Part shown: piece after piece, positions 35,646 through 44,842 of the stretch
Layout of the letters: each line of letters opens with the position of its first letter
How positions within the stretch are numbered: position 1 is the stretch's first letter
Source of the DNA: Microbacterium sp. RU1D
Lineage (GTDB): Bacteria > Actinomycetota > Actinomycetes > Actinomycetales > Microbacteriaceae
Assembly: GCF_900156435.1 (NCBI RefSeq)
Contig: NZ_FTPQ01000001.1
Location: 806,001-870,000, forward strand
Direction of reading: 5' to 3'
Length of the DNA stretch: 64,000 bases
Translations under genes and position numbers: made by a program
Notes under the pieces: generated by a model
What the model saw: only the letters and a program-made list of their open reading frames with translations
Database searches by the model: none
Told to the model about the DNA's origin: nothing

Positions 35646-37147
35646 GGGGTCTCCTTCGGAGAGGATCGGGCGAACAGGACGGCGGCGTCGGCCGCCGCGG
35701 TGAAACGGTCGCGCAGGGCGTCGTAGGCGGTGACGCCGTCGGGGTCGGGTAGGAGTCGTTCGAGCTCGACGTGGGCGTCGTCGACGGCGTCGAACGAGGT
35801 CCACGTCCCGGAGCCCACGAACACGAGGGCGGCGGCTCCGAGGGTCGCGGCCTGTTGGTCGACGGACGTGCGCACGAGCGTGGTGTCGAGCACGTCGGCG
35901 TAGATGCGATTCCACGCGGCGGAGCGCGCGCCGCCGCCCGAGACCAGCAGCTCCGCGGCGGGCAGGCCGCTCAGCGCGCGGATGTGGCGCAGACTGCGGT
36001 CGAGGGCGAACGCGACGCCCTCGAGGCACGCGCGCACCAGGTCGGGCGCCCCGGTGCCGAGGTCGAGTCCGTGAAGCGCTCCGCGCACCGCGCTGCCGCC
36101 CTCGAGCGGGGTCCCCCCGGCGAGCGAGGGGATCATCGTCGCGCCGCGTGCCCCGCGCGGGCTTTCTGCTGCGCGGTCGATGAAAGCTGCGATGTCGGTG
36201 TCCGGAGAGAGGATGCCGTGCAACCACGTGAGAGTGGTGCCGCTGCTGAAGGTCGACAGGGCGCTGATGAAGAGACCGGGCACGGCGTGACGGAAGACGT
36301 AGGGTCGCGTCGCGACGTCGACCACCGGCGCGGCCGAGGTGACCGTCATCCAGCTCGACGAGCCGAGGGCGGCGTAGAGACGGCCCTCGCGCGTGCCGCG
36401 GGAGCCCAGGGCCATCGCCGCGTTGTCGACGGCGCCGGCGTGCACGGGCACCCCGGCGGGAAGGCCCAGGATTTCGGCGGCCTCCGCGCGCAACGTGCCG
36501 ACGACGTCGGACGCCTCACGCGGGTGGGCGAACAAGGAGCGGTCGACCTCGGCGGCTGCGAGCACGTCGTCGGAGTAGTCGCCGGTGGTCAGGTCGTAGG
36601 CGCCGGTGCCCGAGGCCATGGAGTGGTCGGTGGCGACCTCGCCCGTGAGCTGCAGCGTGATCCAGTCCTTCGAGCCGAGCAGCCACCGCGTCCGCGCCCA
36701 GGCCTCGGGGTCTTCGCCCCGCAGCGTGCGGGCTTTGAAGACGGGGTACAGGGCCGCGCCGAAGCCGTTCCCGGTCCGCAGATACCAGTCGCTCTCCTCG
36801 ATCCGCTCGAATACGTCGGCGACGTCGCCGCGGGTGTCCGACCAGATCGGCGTCGTGCGGCTCACGAGCCCGCCGCCGGCGTCGACCTGCACGACGCCGA
36901 GGCTCTGGCCCGACAGGGCGATGCCGATCACGGCTTCGCGCGCACCGGGCACCGCGGCCAGCACCGCGCGCGTCGCCGAGGCCACGGCATCCCACCAGTC
37001 GTCGGGACGCTGCTCGGCACGGCCGGGAGCCGGGTGCAGCGTCGGGTACGACACGACGGTCTCCGACACCGAGCGGCCGTCGGCGGACCACAGCGAGGCC
37101 TTGCAGCCGCCGGTGCCGAGATCGAGCGCGAGAGCGAGGGGCCCCAT
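35642..37147 (-). CDS. FGGY-family carbohydrate kinase (xylulokinase-like)
   Basis: A 501-residue kinase with the two-domain FGGY fold: ALDLGTGGCKASLW (phosphate loop 1, near residue 8), a substrate-domain SGQSLGVV segment (near 78), and in the second domain AALGSSSWMTV and SGGGARSAAWNRI motifs that bind ATP. It phosphorylates a sugar or polyol; xylulokinase is the closest flavour but the substrate could be another ketose. Start is the ATG at 37147, three bases after the preceding gene. Confidence 0.88.
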   Translation of the reverse strand: MGPLALALDLGTGGCKASLWSADGRSVSETVVSYPTLHPAPGRAEQRPDDWWDAVASATRAVLAAVPGAREAVIGIALSGQSLGVVQVDAGGGLVSRTTPIWSDTRGDVADVFERIEESDWYLRTGNGFGAALYPVFKARTLRGEDPEAWARTRWLLGSKDWITLQLTGEVATDHSMASGTGAYDLTTGDYSDDVLAAAEVDRSLFAHPREASDVVGTLRAEAAEILGLPAGVPVHAGAVDNAAMALGSRGTREGRLYAALGSSSWMTVTSAAPVVDVATRPYVFRHAVPGLFISALSTFSSGTTLTWLHGILSPDTDIAAFIDRAAESPRGARGATMIPSLAGGTPLEGGSAVRGALHGLDLGTGAPDLVRACLEGVAFALDRSLRHIRALSGLPAAELLVSGGGARSAAWNRIYADVLDTTLVRTSVDQQAATLGAAALVFVGSGTWTSFDAVDDAHVELERLLPDPDGVTAYDALRDRFTAAADAAVLFARSSPKETP

Positions 37148-37150
37148 ACG

Positions 37151-38119
37151 TCAGCGGGTGGCCAGCGCGAGGTCGCTCAAGCGCTCGAAGGACGGGCCGG
37201 CGGTGGGGATGTCGATGTCGAAGACCTCGGCGATGACCTGCGTCCACCCGTGCACGAAGTAGGTCCACCCGTCCTCGACCTGCAGCGCGCGAGCGTCGGC
37301 CTGCGCGCGGGCCTGATCGAGGAAGACCAGGTCGCCGCGGTAGTTCAGATCCCAGGCGACGCCGTTCTGCGGGAACACCGCATCGTCGGGGAGGGGGGAG
37401 CCGGGTGCGTCCTTGCCCAGACCCGTGGCGTTGACCACGAGGGAGTGAGGAGCGAGGTCGGCGAGGACGCGGGCGTTGTCCGCCGGGGTCGGGGTGAGGC
37501 GGTACTCGAAGCGCGTGTCGGTCGGCAGGCCCGCGTGGATCTCGCGCAGGTGGTCGAGGCGCTTCTCGGAGCGGTTCGTCACGACGATGCGGGCGGGCCG
37601 GTCGAGTCGGCGCTCGCGTTGCGAGAGGTACCAGCTGATCGCGATGGTGGAGCCCCCGGCGCCCAGCAGCAGCGCGTCGGCGGGGCCCGCCGCCCAGAAT
37701 CCGGCCGGGAGGAACGCGTCCAGCGCGAGACCGCTGGAGATGGGGTCCTTCGCGTGGCAGACGAGGCGGCCGTCGCGCTTGGACAGGCAGCTGGTCTCGC
37801 CCATGAGGGCCGCGAACGGATCGATCTCGTCGAACAGGTCGCGGCACGCGGAGAAGAGGTCGATCTTGTGGGTGGTCACCAGAGCGCCGACGCTGAGCGG
37901 GTCGGCCGCGATGAACTCCACCACGCGGCGGTAGTCGGCGGCGGGCGCGTGCAGGGGCAGGTCGATCCCCTGCAGCACGGCACCGTCGAGTCCCAGGTGC
38001 TCCGCCCAGCGGGGGAAGACGTGCTGGATCGAGGAACGTCCGGTCGTCACGCCGATGAAGTACAGCGTCGGCGCGGTCGCCGGCCGCAGGGTATCGGCGG
38101 TGAGGGTGGCAAAGGTCAT
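37151..38119 (-). CDS. Shikimate dehydrogenase-like oxidoreductase
   Basis: A 322-residue AroE-fold protein. It has the Thr-Thr-His-Lys motif (near 90; the Lys equals the AroE catalytic Lys), an Asp in HAKDPISSGLAL (near 135), a GAGGSTIAIS dinucleotide loop (near 165) and NATGLGKDAPGSP. It is longer than standard AroE (about 270) and departs from it in the N-terminal substrate pocket, so it probably acts on a sugar-derived cyclic or keto acid rather than in aromatic synthesis. It overlaps the aldolase gene by ATGA. Confidence 0.8.
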   Translation of the reverse strand: MTFATLTADTLRPATAPTLYFIGVTTGRSSIQHVFPRWAEHLGLDGAVLQGIDLPLHAPAADYRRVVEFIAADPLSVGALVTTHKIDLFSACRDLFDEIDPFAALMGETSCLSKRDGRLVCHAKDPISSGLALDAFLPAGFWAAGPADALLLGAGGSTIAISWYLSQRERRLDRPARIVVTNRSEKRLDHLREIHAGLPTDTRFEYRLTPTPADNARVLADLAPHSLVVNATGLGKDAPGSPLPDDAVFPQNGVAWDLNYRGDLVFLDQARAQADARALQVEDGWTYFVHGWTQVIAEVFDIDIPTAGPSFERLSDLALATR

Positions 38120-38805
38120 GGCTTCTCCTTCGAGGCCGAAACGGCGAGCAGGGCGGCGTCGGCGTTCATGCCGAAGCGGGTGACGCCGAGTCGCGCCATC
38201 TCGCGGACGGTGTCGATGTCGCGCACGCCACCCGCCGCCTTCAGCGCGGCGCGGCCCGCGGCACGCTCGGCGATGAGCCGGATGTGGGCGACGGTGGTGG
38301 GCACGCCCGACCAGCCGGTGCCCGTCTTGATCCACGGGATGCCGGCCGCCACCGCGGCGTCGACCCCGCGGCGGATGGCGTCGTCGTCGAGCCGACCGAC
38401 CTCGAGGATCGCGCGCAGCGGCACGCGGCCGTCGACGACCTCGGCGACGGCGATCAACTCGCGCTCGACGTAGGCGTCGTCGCCCGAGCGCAACCGGCCG
38501 ATCGCCACCACGACGTCGAGTTCCTGCGCGCCGAGCTGCAGCAGCTCGGTCGCCTCGGCCACCTTGGTCGCCGTGGTGGCTCCTCCGCTGGGGAAGGCCA
38601 CCGGCGAGCCCGCGAGCACGGTGCTGCCCGCGAGGCGCTCGCGCAGGTGGGGCAGCCAGTTCGGCAGCACGTGAGCGCTGACGAAGCCGCCGGCGATCGC
38701 GCGCCGGGCGAGCTCGTCGACGTCGTCGCGATCGTGCTGGGCCTGCACGCAGCTGATGTCGATGTGACGGGCGAGGTCGCTCAGCACGGTCTGCACGTCA
38801 GGCAC
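38116..38805 (-). CDS. Deoxyribose-phosphate aldolase (DERA/DeoC)-like protein
   Basis: A 229-residue class I aldolase with the DERA pattern: Asp of LDVVVAIG (near 97), Schiff-base Lys in WIKTGTGW (near 155) and second Lys in ALKAAGGV (near 184). I use the GTG at 38805 because a GGGGG run lies five bases upstream; the ATG at 38817 is an alternative, adding four residues. Its start overlaps the cupin gene end. In this operon it may cleave a 3-hydroxy aldehyde or ketone phosphate other than deoxyribose phosphate. Confidence 0.85.
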   Translation of the reverse strand: MPDVQTVLSDLARHIDISCVQAQHDRDDVDELARRAIAGGFVSAHVLPNWLPHLRERLAGSTVLAGSPVAFPSGGATTATKVAEATELLQLGAQELDVVVAIGRLRSGDDAYVERELIAVAEVVDGRVPLRAILEVGRLDDDAIRRGVDAAVAAGIPWIKTGTGWSGVPTTVAHIRLIAERAAGRAALKAAGGVRDIDTVREMARLGVTRFGMNADAALLAVSASKEKP

Positions 38806-39400
38806 GGTAGCCCCCATGATCGGGATTGGCGCGGGTCGTCCAGCCGGTGCCGTCGGCGACGACGAGTTGCCGCATGCCGCCCGCATCGGCGATCAAGCCG
38901 TAGTCCTGCCCGGCCTCGGTGGCGTAGGCGAAGAGCGTCACGAGGGTGTCGTCGCCCACGTTGACGCTGCGGTGCACCCAGCCGCCCGGTACGTGCACGG
39001 CCACGCCCGGGGTGATGGGCACCGCGCGTGCGTCACCGTCGACGGACTCGAGCAGCATCACGCCGGATCCGGCCAGGCCGTAGTACAGCTCGGCGAACTC
39101 CGACTGCGCGTGCAGGTGACCGCGGGTCATGGCGTATTCGTCGCCGATGCGGCCGGGCTGCAGCACGCTGAGTCCGATCGTGAGGGCGCCCCGCCCGGTC
39201 TCGGGGGTGCTGCTCTCGACCCAGTAGACGGGCTCCCCGGTGTCGCGGTCGAGGGCGGAGGCGTAGGCCGCCTCGTCGCGGTAGACCCCGGCGAGGTCGC
39301 CCAAGTGCTTCTCGTACCGTTCGGAGCGTCCGTCGAGCAGCCCGCGGGCGGCATCCACGGTGAGCCGGGCCGGTTCGGCCGGTCGTGCAGCGGCGCACAT
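38798..39400 (-). CDS. Cupin-type glucose-6-phosphate isomerase family protein
   Basis: A 200-residue cupin with the motif RGHLHAQSEFAELYYGLAGSG near residue 90-110 (His-x-His plus Glu) and a second metal-binding His in VPGGWVHRSVNVG. This matches the cupin phosphoglucose isomerase family (PF06560). It interconverts an aldose and a ketose phosphate and leads the six-gene catabolic operon. ATG at 39400 has AAGGAGA upstream. Operator site C lies 42 bases before it. Confidence 0.88.
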   Translation of the reverse strand: MCAAARPAEPARLTVDAARGLLDGRSERYEKHLGDLAGVYRDEAAYASALDRDTGEPVYWVESSTPETGRGALTIGLSVLQPGRIGDEYAMTRGHLHAQSEFAELYYGLAGSGVMLLESVDGDARAVPITPGVAVHVPGGWVHRSVNVGDDTLVTLFAYATEAGQDYGLIADAGGMRQLVVADGTGWTTRANPDHGGYRA

Positions 39401-39441
39401 CAGTGGTTCTCCTTCGCGCGCGGCCGCGACGGTCGCGCTGA

Positions 39442-39454
39442 GTAGTGAGACTAC
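39442..39454. promoter_or_regulatory. Operator palindrome C (GTAGTGAGACTAC)
   Basis: GTAGT-GAG-ACTAC, a perfect dyad in the divergent promoter between the cupin operon and the GH2 gene. It is exactly 73 bp from site D. Confidence 0.8.
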
Positions 39455-39514
39455 AAGAAAGGCGGTCGAAGGGGCAATTCCCGGGGATAGGTGCACCATT
39501 GAGGGCGGCCAGGG

Positions 39515-39527
39515 GTAGTTGTGCTAC
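39515..39527. promoter_or_regulatory. Operator palindrome D (GTAGTTGTGCTAC)
   Basis: GTAGT-TGT-GCTAC, one mismatched arm pair, ending ten bases before the GH2 ATG. Start-to-start distance to site C is 73 bp. Confidence 0.75.
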
Positions 39528-39537
39528 TTCTGGAGCA

Positions 39538-41991
39538 ATGAGCTTTCTCGAACTCACCGCCGAGTGGACCGTCCGACATGAGAGTGGAGACCTGCCCGCG
39601 GCGTTCGCGCGGATCGGCGGGCGGTCGGTCGCGGCGACCGTCCCCGGCGTCGTGCACACCGACCTCCTCGCCGCGGGACTCATCCCCGACCCGTACGTCG
39701 ACGACAACGAAGCCCTGCTGTCGTGGATCGGAGAATCCGACTGGGTGTACGAGACCGCCTTCTCCTGGACGGACGACGGGGAGAGCGTGCACGACCTCGT
39801 CGCCGAGGGGCTCGACACCGTCGCCCGCGTGATACTCAACGGCACCGAGATCGCCCGGACCGTGAACCAGCACCGCACCTACCGGTGGCGTGTCGACCAC
39901 CTGCTGCGCGAGGGCGAGAACCGCCTGCGCGTGCATTTCGCCTCGCCCCTCGCCTACGCCCGCGAGCGGGAGGCCGTGCTGGGCGAGCGTCCCCACTCGT
40001 ACGTCCACCCCTTCAACGCCATCCGCAAGTCGGCGTGCAACTTCGGATGGGACTGGGGTCCGGCTCTGGTGACGTGCGGGATCTGGCGCCGCATCGGCAT
40101 CGACGGGTGGAGCGGTCACCGTCTCGCCGCCGTGCGCCCGCAGACCGGTGTCGACGGCGACCCGCGACGCCTGCGCGTGCAGGTGGAGCTGGAGCGCGAG
40201 AGCCCCGGCGACGTCGTCGTGCGCGCCGCCGTGCAGGGAGCGGTCGTGGAAGCCACCGCCGCCGGCGCGCAGACGCACGTCGTGCTGGAGGCGGACGTGA
40301 CGGATGCCGCGCTGTGGTGGCCGCGCGGTCACGGCGAGGCGGCGCTGCACGACCTCCGCGTCTTCACCGACGCCGCTCGGTGGACGGGTCGCATCGGCTT
40401 CCGCGTGATCGCGATCGACACCACCCCCGACGACGACGGCGTCCCGTTCACTGTGCGTGTCAACGGCCGCGACGTCTACGTGCGGGGGGCCAACTGGATC
40501 CCCGACGACACCTTCTTCCCACGCATCACGCGTGCGCGCCTGACCGAGCGCTTCGCCGACGCGACGGACGCGGACATGAACCTGCTGCGCGTCTGGGGCG
40601 GCGGCATCTACGAGTCCGACGACTTCTACGACCTGGCCGATGAGAACGGCATCCTCGTCTGGCAGGACTTCCTCCTCGCGTGCGCGGCGTACAGCGAAGA
40701 CGCCGAGCTGTGGGAGGAATTCGCCGCCGAGGCGCGCGACAACGTCACCCGCCTGTCGAGCCACGCGAGCCTGGCGGTGTGGAACGGCGGCAACGAGAAC
40801 ATCTGGGGCTGGGTCGACTGGAAATGGCGCCCGCGCCTGAAGGGGGCGGCCTGGGGCGACGGGTACTACCAGCGGCTGTTCCCCGCGATCGTCGCCGAGC
40901 TCGCGCCCGCGACGCCGTACTCGCCGGGCAGTCCGTACGGCTTCAGCCGCTACGTGCATCCGAACGACCCCGCGCACGGCACGACCCATATCTGGGACGT
41001 GTGGAACCAGGTCGACTACGCGGTGTACCGCGACTACCGCCCGCGCTTCGTGTCGGAGTTCGGCTTCCAGGGCCCGCCGGCGTGGTCGACCCTGTTCTCG
41101 GTCGTGCACGACGACCCCGCCGACCCCTACGGTCCGCTGATGCTCGTGCATCAGAAGGCCACCGACGGCAACGGCAAGCTCGAGCGGGGGCTGGGTGCGC
41201 ACATCTCCGCCCCGCGCTCGATCGACGACTGGCACTGGGCGACCCAGCTCAATCAGGCCCGCGCCGTCGCGTTCGGCATCGCCCACTTCCGCTCGCTCCA
41301 TCCGCTCAATCAGGGCGCGATCGTGTGGCAGCTCAACGACTGCTGGCCGGTGATCTCGTGGGCGGCGGTTGATTCCCTCGGCATCCGCAAGCCCCTCTGG
41401 CACGCGCTGCGGGCGGTCTACGCCGACCGCTTCGCGTCGTTCCAGCCGCGGGAGGGAGCTGTCGTGCTCGCCCTCCACGACGACCACGACACCGCCTGGA
41501 CCGGTACGGCGGTGCTGCGACGGGTGACCCTCGACGGCGCGGAGCGCGCCCGCGTCGAGGTGGCGATCGACGTCGCGGCGCGCGGGGCCGCGGTGGTCGC
41601 CGTCCCGCCCACGCTCGCCGCCGTCGACGACCCCGCGCGCGAGGTGCTCGTGGCCGACCTGCCGGGCGGCGGTCGCGCCCTGTGGTTCTTCGACGAAGAC
41701 CCCGGGCTCGCGCTCGACCCCGAACCGGTGGCGGTGTCGGCGGCGGCCGTCGACGGCGGCTACGAGGTGACCGCCGTCGCCCGCTCGCTGGTGAAGGACC
41801 TCACCCTGCTCGTGGATCGCGTGCACCCCGGCGCCCGCGTCGACCGGGCCCTGGTCACCCTGCTGCCGGGGGAGTCGGCGGTGTTCCGCATCGCCGCGCC
41901 GGAGGGCCTGGATGCCGCGGACTTCGCGCGAGCGCCCGTGCTGCGCTCGGCGAACGACCTGCTGCCCGCCGGGGCGCCGGTGCGCCGCTGA
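39538..41991 (+). CDS. GH2 beta-mannosidase-like glycoside hydrolase (intracellular)
   Basis: An 817-residue enzyme with the beta-mannosidase layout: jelly-roll N-terminal sugar-binding domain, Ig-like domain, TIM barrel (about 300-640) and C-terminal Ig-like domains. Acid/base is Glu420 (WNGGNENIW) and nucleophile Glu507 (FVSEFGFQ); FNAIRKSACNFGWDWGP is also typical of beta-mannosidases. No signal peptide, so it should cleave imported oligosaccharides. ATG at 39538 follows TGGAG. Confidence 0.92.
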   Translation: MSFLELTAEWTVRHESGDLPAAFARIGGRSVAATVPGVVHTDLLAAGLIPDPYVDDNEALLSWIGESDWVYETAFSWTDDGESVHDLVAEGLDTVARVILNGTEIARTVNQHRTYRWRVDHLLREGENRLRVHFASPLAYAREREAVLGERPHSYVHPFNAIRKSACNFGWDWGPALVTCGIWRRIGIDGWSGHRLAAVRPQTGVDGDPRRLRVQVELERESPGDVVVRAAVQGAVVEATAAGAQTHVVLEADVTDAALWWPRGHGEAALHDLRVFTDAARWTGRIGFRVIAIDTTPDDDGVPFTVRVNGRDVYVRGANWIPDDTFFPRITRARLTERFADATDADMNLLRVWGGGIYESDDFYDLADENGILVWQDFLLACAAYSEDAELWEEFAAEARDNVTRLSSHASLAVWNGGNENIWGWVDWKWRPRLKGAAWGDGYYQRLFPAIVAELAPATPYSPGSPYGFSRYVHPNDPAHGTTHIWDVWNQVDYAVYRDYRPRFVSEFGFQGPPAWSTLFSVVHDDPADPYGPLMLVHQKATDGNGKLERGLGAHISAPRSIDDWHWATQLNQARAVAFGIAHFRSLHPLNQGAIVWQLNDCWPVISWAAVDSLGIRKPLWHALRAVYADRFASFQPREGAVVLALHDDHDTAWTGTAVLRRVTLDGAERARVEVAIDVAARGAAVVAVPPTLAAVDDPAREVLVADLPGGGRALWFFDEDPGLALDPEPVAVSAAAVDGGYEVTAVARSLVKDLTLLVDRVHPGARVDRALVTLLPGESAVFRIAAPEGLDAADFARAPVLRSANDLLPAGAPVRR

Positions 41992-41997
41992 TCGCCT

Positions 41998-42032
41998 CCC
42001 GGCCGCGCTCCCCCCAACGGAGCGCGGCCGGG
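41998..42032. terminator. Bidirectional terminator
   Basis: CCCGGCCGCGCTCC pairs perfectly with GGAGCGCGGCCGGG (14 bp, seven-base loop) between convergent genes. Confidence 0.85.
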
Positions 42033-42045
42033 ACAGCCGGTCGGC

Positions 42046-42975
42046 TCAGCGCCAGGTGAGCCAGGCGGCCGGATTGCGCCGCAGCACGGCGTCGGCCAGA
42101 TCGTCGCCGCCCTCTCGGCGCAGGCGCGGCACGAAGCGCTCGCCGAGGTAGCGCAGACCCGGCATCCCGCCGTAGGCGGCATAGCGCGTGCGCCGGGCGA
42201 CGTCGCCGCCGAGCAGGATGCGCTCGCCGCCCCCGGCCGCCGCCGTCGCCCGCAGGCACGCGAGAACGACCGCGTCGGGGTGCTCGCGCGCCCGCGCCGG
42301 TCCGTCGTAGCCGAGGAAGGCGCCGGCGGCCGCGAGTTCGGCGTGCAGGCCGGGGTCGGGGTTCCGGTCGATGTGCGCGAGCGCCACGCGGTGCGCCGGG
42401 ACTCCGGCCCGCGCGAGAGCCTCCAGCACCTCGAACGCCGCCGTGCCGTGCTCGAGATGCACCATGACGGGCGCGCCCGTGGCGGCGTGCGCCTGTCCCA
42501 CGGCCTCGATCACGCGCGCCGACAGGGCATCGATGCGCCAATAGCCGATCCCCGCCTTGAGCACGCCGGCGCGCACGGACGGATCGCGCTCTCCGCCGGG
42601 CTCGGCCGCCCCCGCGGTGAGGTCGGCCTCGAAGGCCGCCGCCAGGTCGTCGACGCCGAGACCGAGCAGGGGGTCATCGTCGCGGTAGTGCTCGCGTCGG
42701 TGCAGGCCGGTCGTCAGCACGACCGTCACCCCGGTGGCCCGGGCGATGCGGCTCGTCGCGGCCGGCCGGCGCCCGAGGCCCAGGGGCGTGGCATCCACCA
42801 TCGCGTCGAAGCCGGATGCCGCGAACTGCCGCGTCTCTTCGCGGGAGGCGTCTTCGTCGTCGAGTTCGTCGCCGGGCAGCAGCGGCGACACCTGGAAGAG
42901 GTGCTCGTGATAGTCGACACGGCCGAGGGCTTCGGGTGCGAGGTCGCCGACGACCGTGCGGACGGAGCCGATCAT
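42046..42975 (-). CDS. Phosphotriesterase-family hydrolase (probable lactonase)
   Basis: A 309-residue amidohydrolase-superfamily protein with all metal positions of the phosphotriesterase family: HEH in DYHEHLF (near 22), bridging Lys in AGVLKAG (near 140), His in MVHLEHG (near 173), His in LAHIDRNPD (near 201) and Asp in LLGGDVAR (near 256). Family members in sugar loci are often lactonases. Its ATG overlaps the preceding dehydrogenase stop (ATGA), so it is third in the rpiR operon and could open a sugar lactone. Confidence 0.88.
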   Translation of the reverse strand: MIGSVRTVVGDLAPEALGRVDYHEHLFQVSPLLPGDELDDEDASREETRQFAASGFDAMVDATPLGLGRRPAATSRIARATGVTVVLTTGLHRREHYRDDDPLLGLGVDDLAAAFEADLTAGAAEPGGERDPSVRAGVLKAGIGYWRIDALSARVIEAVGQAHAATGAPVMVHLEHGTAAFEVLEALARAGVPAHRVALAHIDRNPDPGLHAELAAAGAFLGYDGPARAREHPDAVVLACLRATAAAGGGERILLGGDVARRTRYAAYGGMPGLRYLGERFVPRLRREGGDDLADAVLRRNPAAWLTWR

Positions 42976-43928
42976 GCCGGGACGAGGTGCGCCGGGGCGG
43001 TGCCGGACAGCAGCGCGAGCATGTCGGCGACGGCCATGCGCCCCATGCCGTCGACGCCCTCGCGCGTCTGCGCGCCGAGGTGTGCGGTCACGATCACGCG
43101 GTCGACCAGATCGTCGGCGAGCAGCGGTGACGAGGTCTCACCCACGTTCTCCACCGCCAGGGTGTCGGCGGCGTAGGCGCTGACCCGGCCCTGGCGCAGC
43201 GCCCGGGCCACGGCGTCCTCGTCGACGAGATCGGCGCGCGCGGTGTTGACCAGGAGCACGGGTCGGTCCGAGGCCGCCAGCCACGCGTCGTCCACGACGG
43301 TCCGACCCCCGGGCGCATGTAGTGTCACGACATCGCAGCGCGTTGCGAGGGTCCCGGTGTCGGCGCGCTCGATGCTCGAGAAGAGGGGATCGGCGGCGTC
43401 GACCCACGGGTCCACGCCCAGCACGGTCGCGCCGAAGGCCCGCAGATGCTCGATCACGAGGCGCCCGATCCGCCCGAGGCCCACCACGCCGACGGTGAGC
43501 GCCGACAGCTCCCGCGCGGGGGCGCCCGACCAGTCGCCCACGCGCACACGGCGGTCGGCGGCGGGGATGCCCCGCAGCGCGGTCAGCAGCAGCGCGATGG
43601 TGTGCTCGGCGACGGCGGCCGAATTGGCCCCCGGGGTGTTCGTGACGGGGATGCCGCGCGCCGCCGCCGCCGCGAGGTCGACGTTGTCGACCCCCACGCC
43701 GTAGCGTGCGATGCCCCGCAGGTGCGGTGCCAGGTCGAGGTGGCCGGCGGTGACGGGACCCGTGCCGGCGATCCACCCCGCGGCCTCGGCGAGCAGGGGT
43801 GCCAGCTCGGCCGGGTCGTGCGCGGCGCCGGCCCGCACGACGCGATACCCGGCCTCGGCCAGCGCCGCCTCGGCGTCGAAGGCGCCCGAGCCGAAGGAGC
43901 GGGAGGTGACCACGACGGTGGGGGTCAC
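42972..43928 (-). CDS. D-isomer-specific 2-hydroxyacid dehydrogenase
   Basis: A 318-residue dehydrogenase: NAD loop VVGLGRIGRLV (near 145), Arg in VNTARADLVDE (near 230) and catalytic His in VTAHLGAQT (near 284). It resembles phosphoglycerate or glyoxylate/hydroxypyruvate reductases, NAD(P)-dependent interconversion of 2-keto and D-2-hydroxy acids. GTG start overlaps the rpiR stop (GTGA) and the stop overlaps the hydrolase ATG. Confidence 0.9.
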   Translation of the reverse strand: MTPTVVVTSRSFGSGAFDAEAALAEAGYRVVRAGAAHDPAELAPLLAEAAGWIAGTGPVTAGHLDLAPHLRGIARYGVGVDNVDLAAAAARGIPVTNTPGANSAAVAEHTIALLLTALRGIPAADRRVRVGDWSGAPARELSALTVGVVGLGRIGRLVIEHLRAFGATVLGVDPWVDAADPLFSSIERADTGTLATRCDVVTLHAPGGRTVVDDAWLAASDRPVLLVNTARADLVDEDAVARALRQGRVSAYAADTLAVENVGETSSPLLADDLVDRVIVTAHLGAQTREGVDGMGRMAVADMLALLSGTAPAHLVPA

Positions 43929-44827
43929 ACCGGCTCCGCGGGGGCGTCGTCGGCGTGGCGCATGGCGGCCAGTTCGCTCTTCATGCGGCGCACCGCGGCG
44001 GTGTGCTCGGGCGAGCGGCGGAGGGCGACGGCGGTGGCGAGGATGTCGATCACCACCAGACCGGCCAGTCGACTCGTCGACGGGGTGTACACGTCGGTGT
44101 CTTCGAAAGTGCGCACGATCAGGGCGATGTCGGCGAGTTCCGACAGCGGGCTCGTGCGGCCGGTGAGCGAGATCACCGTTCCGCCGGCCTTCTTGGCGGC
44201 GCGGGCCACCGTGAGGGTCTGCTCGGTGTGCCCGGTGTTGGAGATGGCGACGGTGACGCTGCGCGGGCTCGACATGGTCGCCGCGATGAACTGCTGGTGG
44301 AAGTCCTCCGGCGCCTGGCAGGGGACGCCGAACAGCGGGAACTTCTGTTGCGCGTCCTGGGCGATGACCCCGCTCGCGCCGAAGCCGACGAAGAGGATGT
44401 CGCCGGCATCCAGGATCGCGGCGATCGCCTTCTCGACGGCGGCCGGGGCGAGTGTGCGGCGGGCGCGGTCGAGGCTCGAGATCGTGTGGTCGAAGATCTT
44501 CTCGGCCACGTCCGCGGGCGCGTCGGCCTCGGTGATCGACGAGTGGGTGATCGGCAGCCCCAGGGCGAGCGTCTGCGCGAGTTGGATCTTGAAGTCCTGG
44601 AACCCCTCGCATCCCACCGAGCTGCAGAAGCGCATGACGGTGGGCTCGCTCACCTCGGCGGCCTCGGCGAGGCCCGCCATCGTGAACTGTGCGGCGCTCA
44701 CCGGATCGTCCAGGACGATGGCGGCGACGCGCTGCTCCGACCGGCGCAGCAACGGCAGTTGCCGCGTGATGCGCTCGAGGAGGGTGTCGGTGGACTCTTC
44801 GCTGGCCTGCTCGACGTCGAGGGTCAT
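43925..44827 (-). CDS. RpiR/MurR-family transcriptional regulator (HTH + SIS)
   Basis: A 300-residue regulator with an N-terminal RpiR-type HTH (about 15-90, with MAGLAEAAEVSEPTVMRFCSSVGCEGF) and a C-terminal SIS phosphosugar-binding domain (about 125-255, with LFVGFGASGVIAQD and SNTGHTEQT). Such proteins sense sugar phosphates. It is the only transcription factor in the glycan locus, and a perfect-length operator dyad overlaps its own promoter, so it is the best candidate for the GTAGYNNNRCTAC binder. ATG at 44827 has AAGGAG upstream; an ATG at 44872 lies before the operator. Confidence 0.92.
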   Translation of the reverse strand: MTLDVEQASEESTDTLLERITRQLPLLRRSEQRVAAIVLDDPVSAAQFTMAGLAEAAEVSEPTVMRFCSSVGCEGFQDFKIQLAQTLALGLPITHSSITEADAPADVAEKIFDHTISSLDRARRTLAPAAVEKAIAAILDAGDILFVGFGASGVIAQDAQQKFPLFGVPCQAPEDFHQQFIAATMSSPRSVTVAISNTGHTEQTLTVARAAKKAGGTVISLTGRTSPLSELADIALIVRTFEDTDVYTPSTSRLAGLVVIDILATAVALRRSPEHTAAVRRMKSELAAMRHADDAPAEPV

Positions 44828-44842
44828 CGCGAGCTCCTTCCA

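Noticed and set aside
37151..38119. Housekeeping aroE of the shikimate pathway
   Set aside because: It lies inside a sugar operon, is longer than usual and has an atypical substrate-site region, so a catabolic role is more likely.
43317..43329. Tenth operator copy (GTAGTGTCACGAC) inside the 2-hydroxyacid dehydrogenase gene
   Set aside because: The right arm has a mismatch in its core (ACGAC), it is within coding sequence away from any start, and it has no phased partner.
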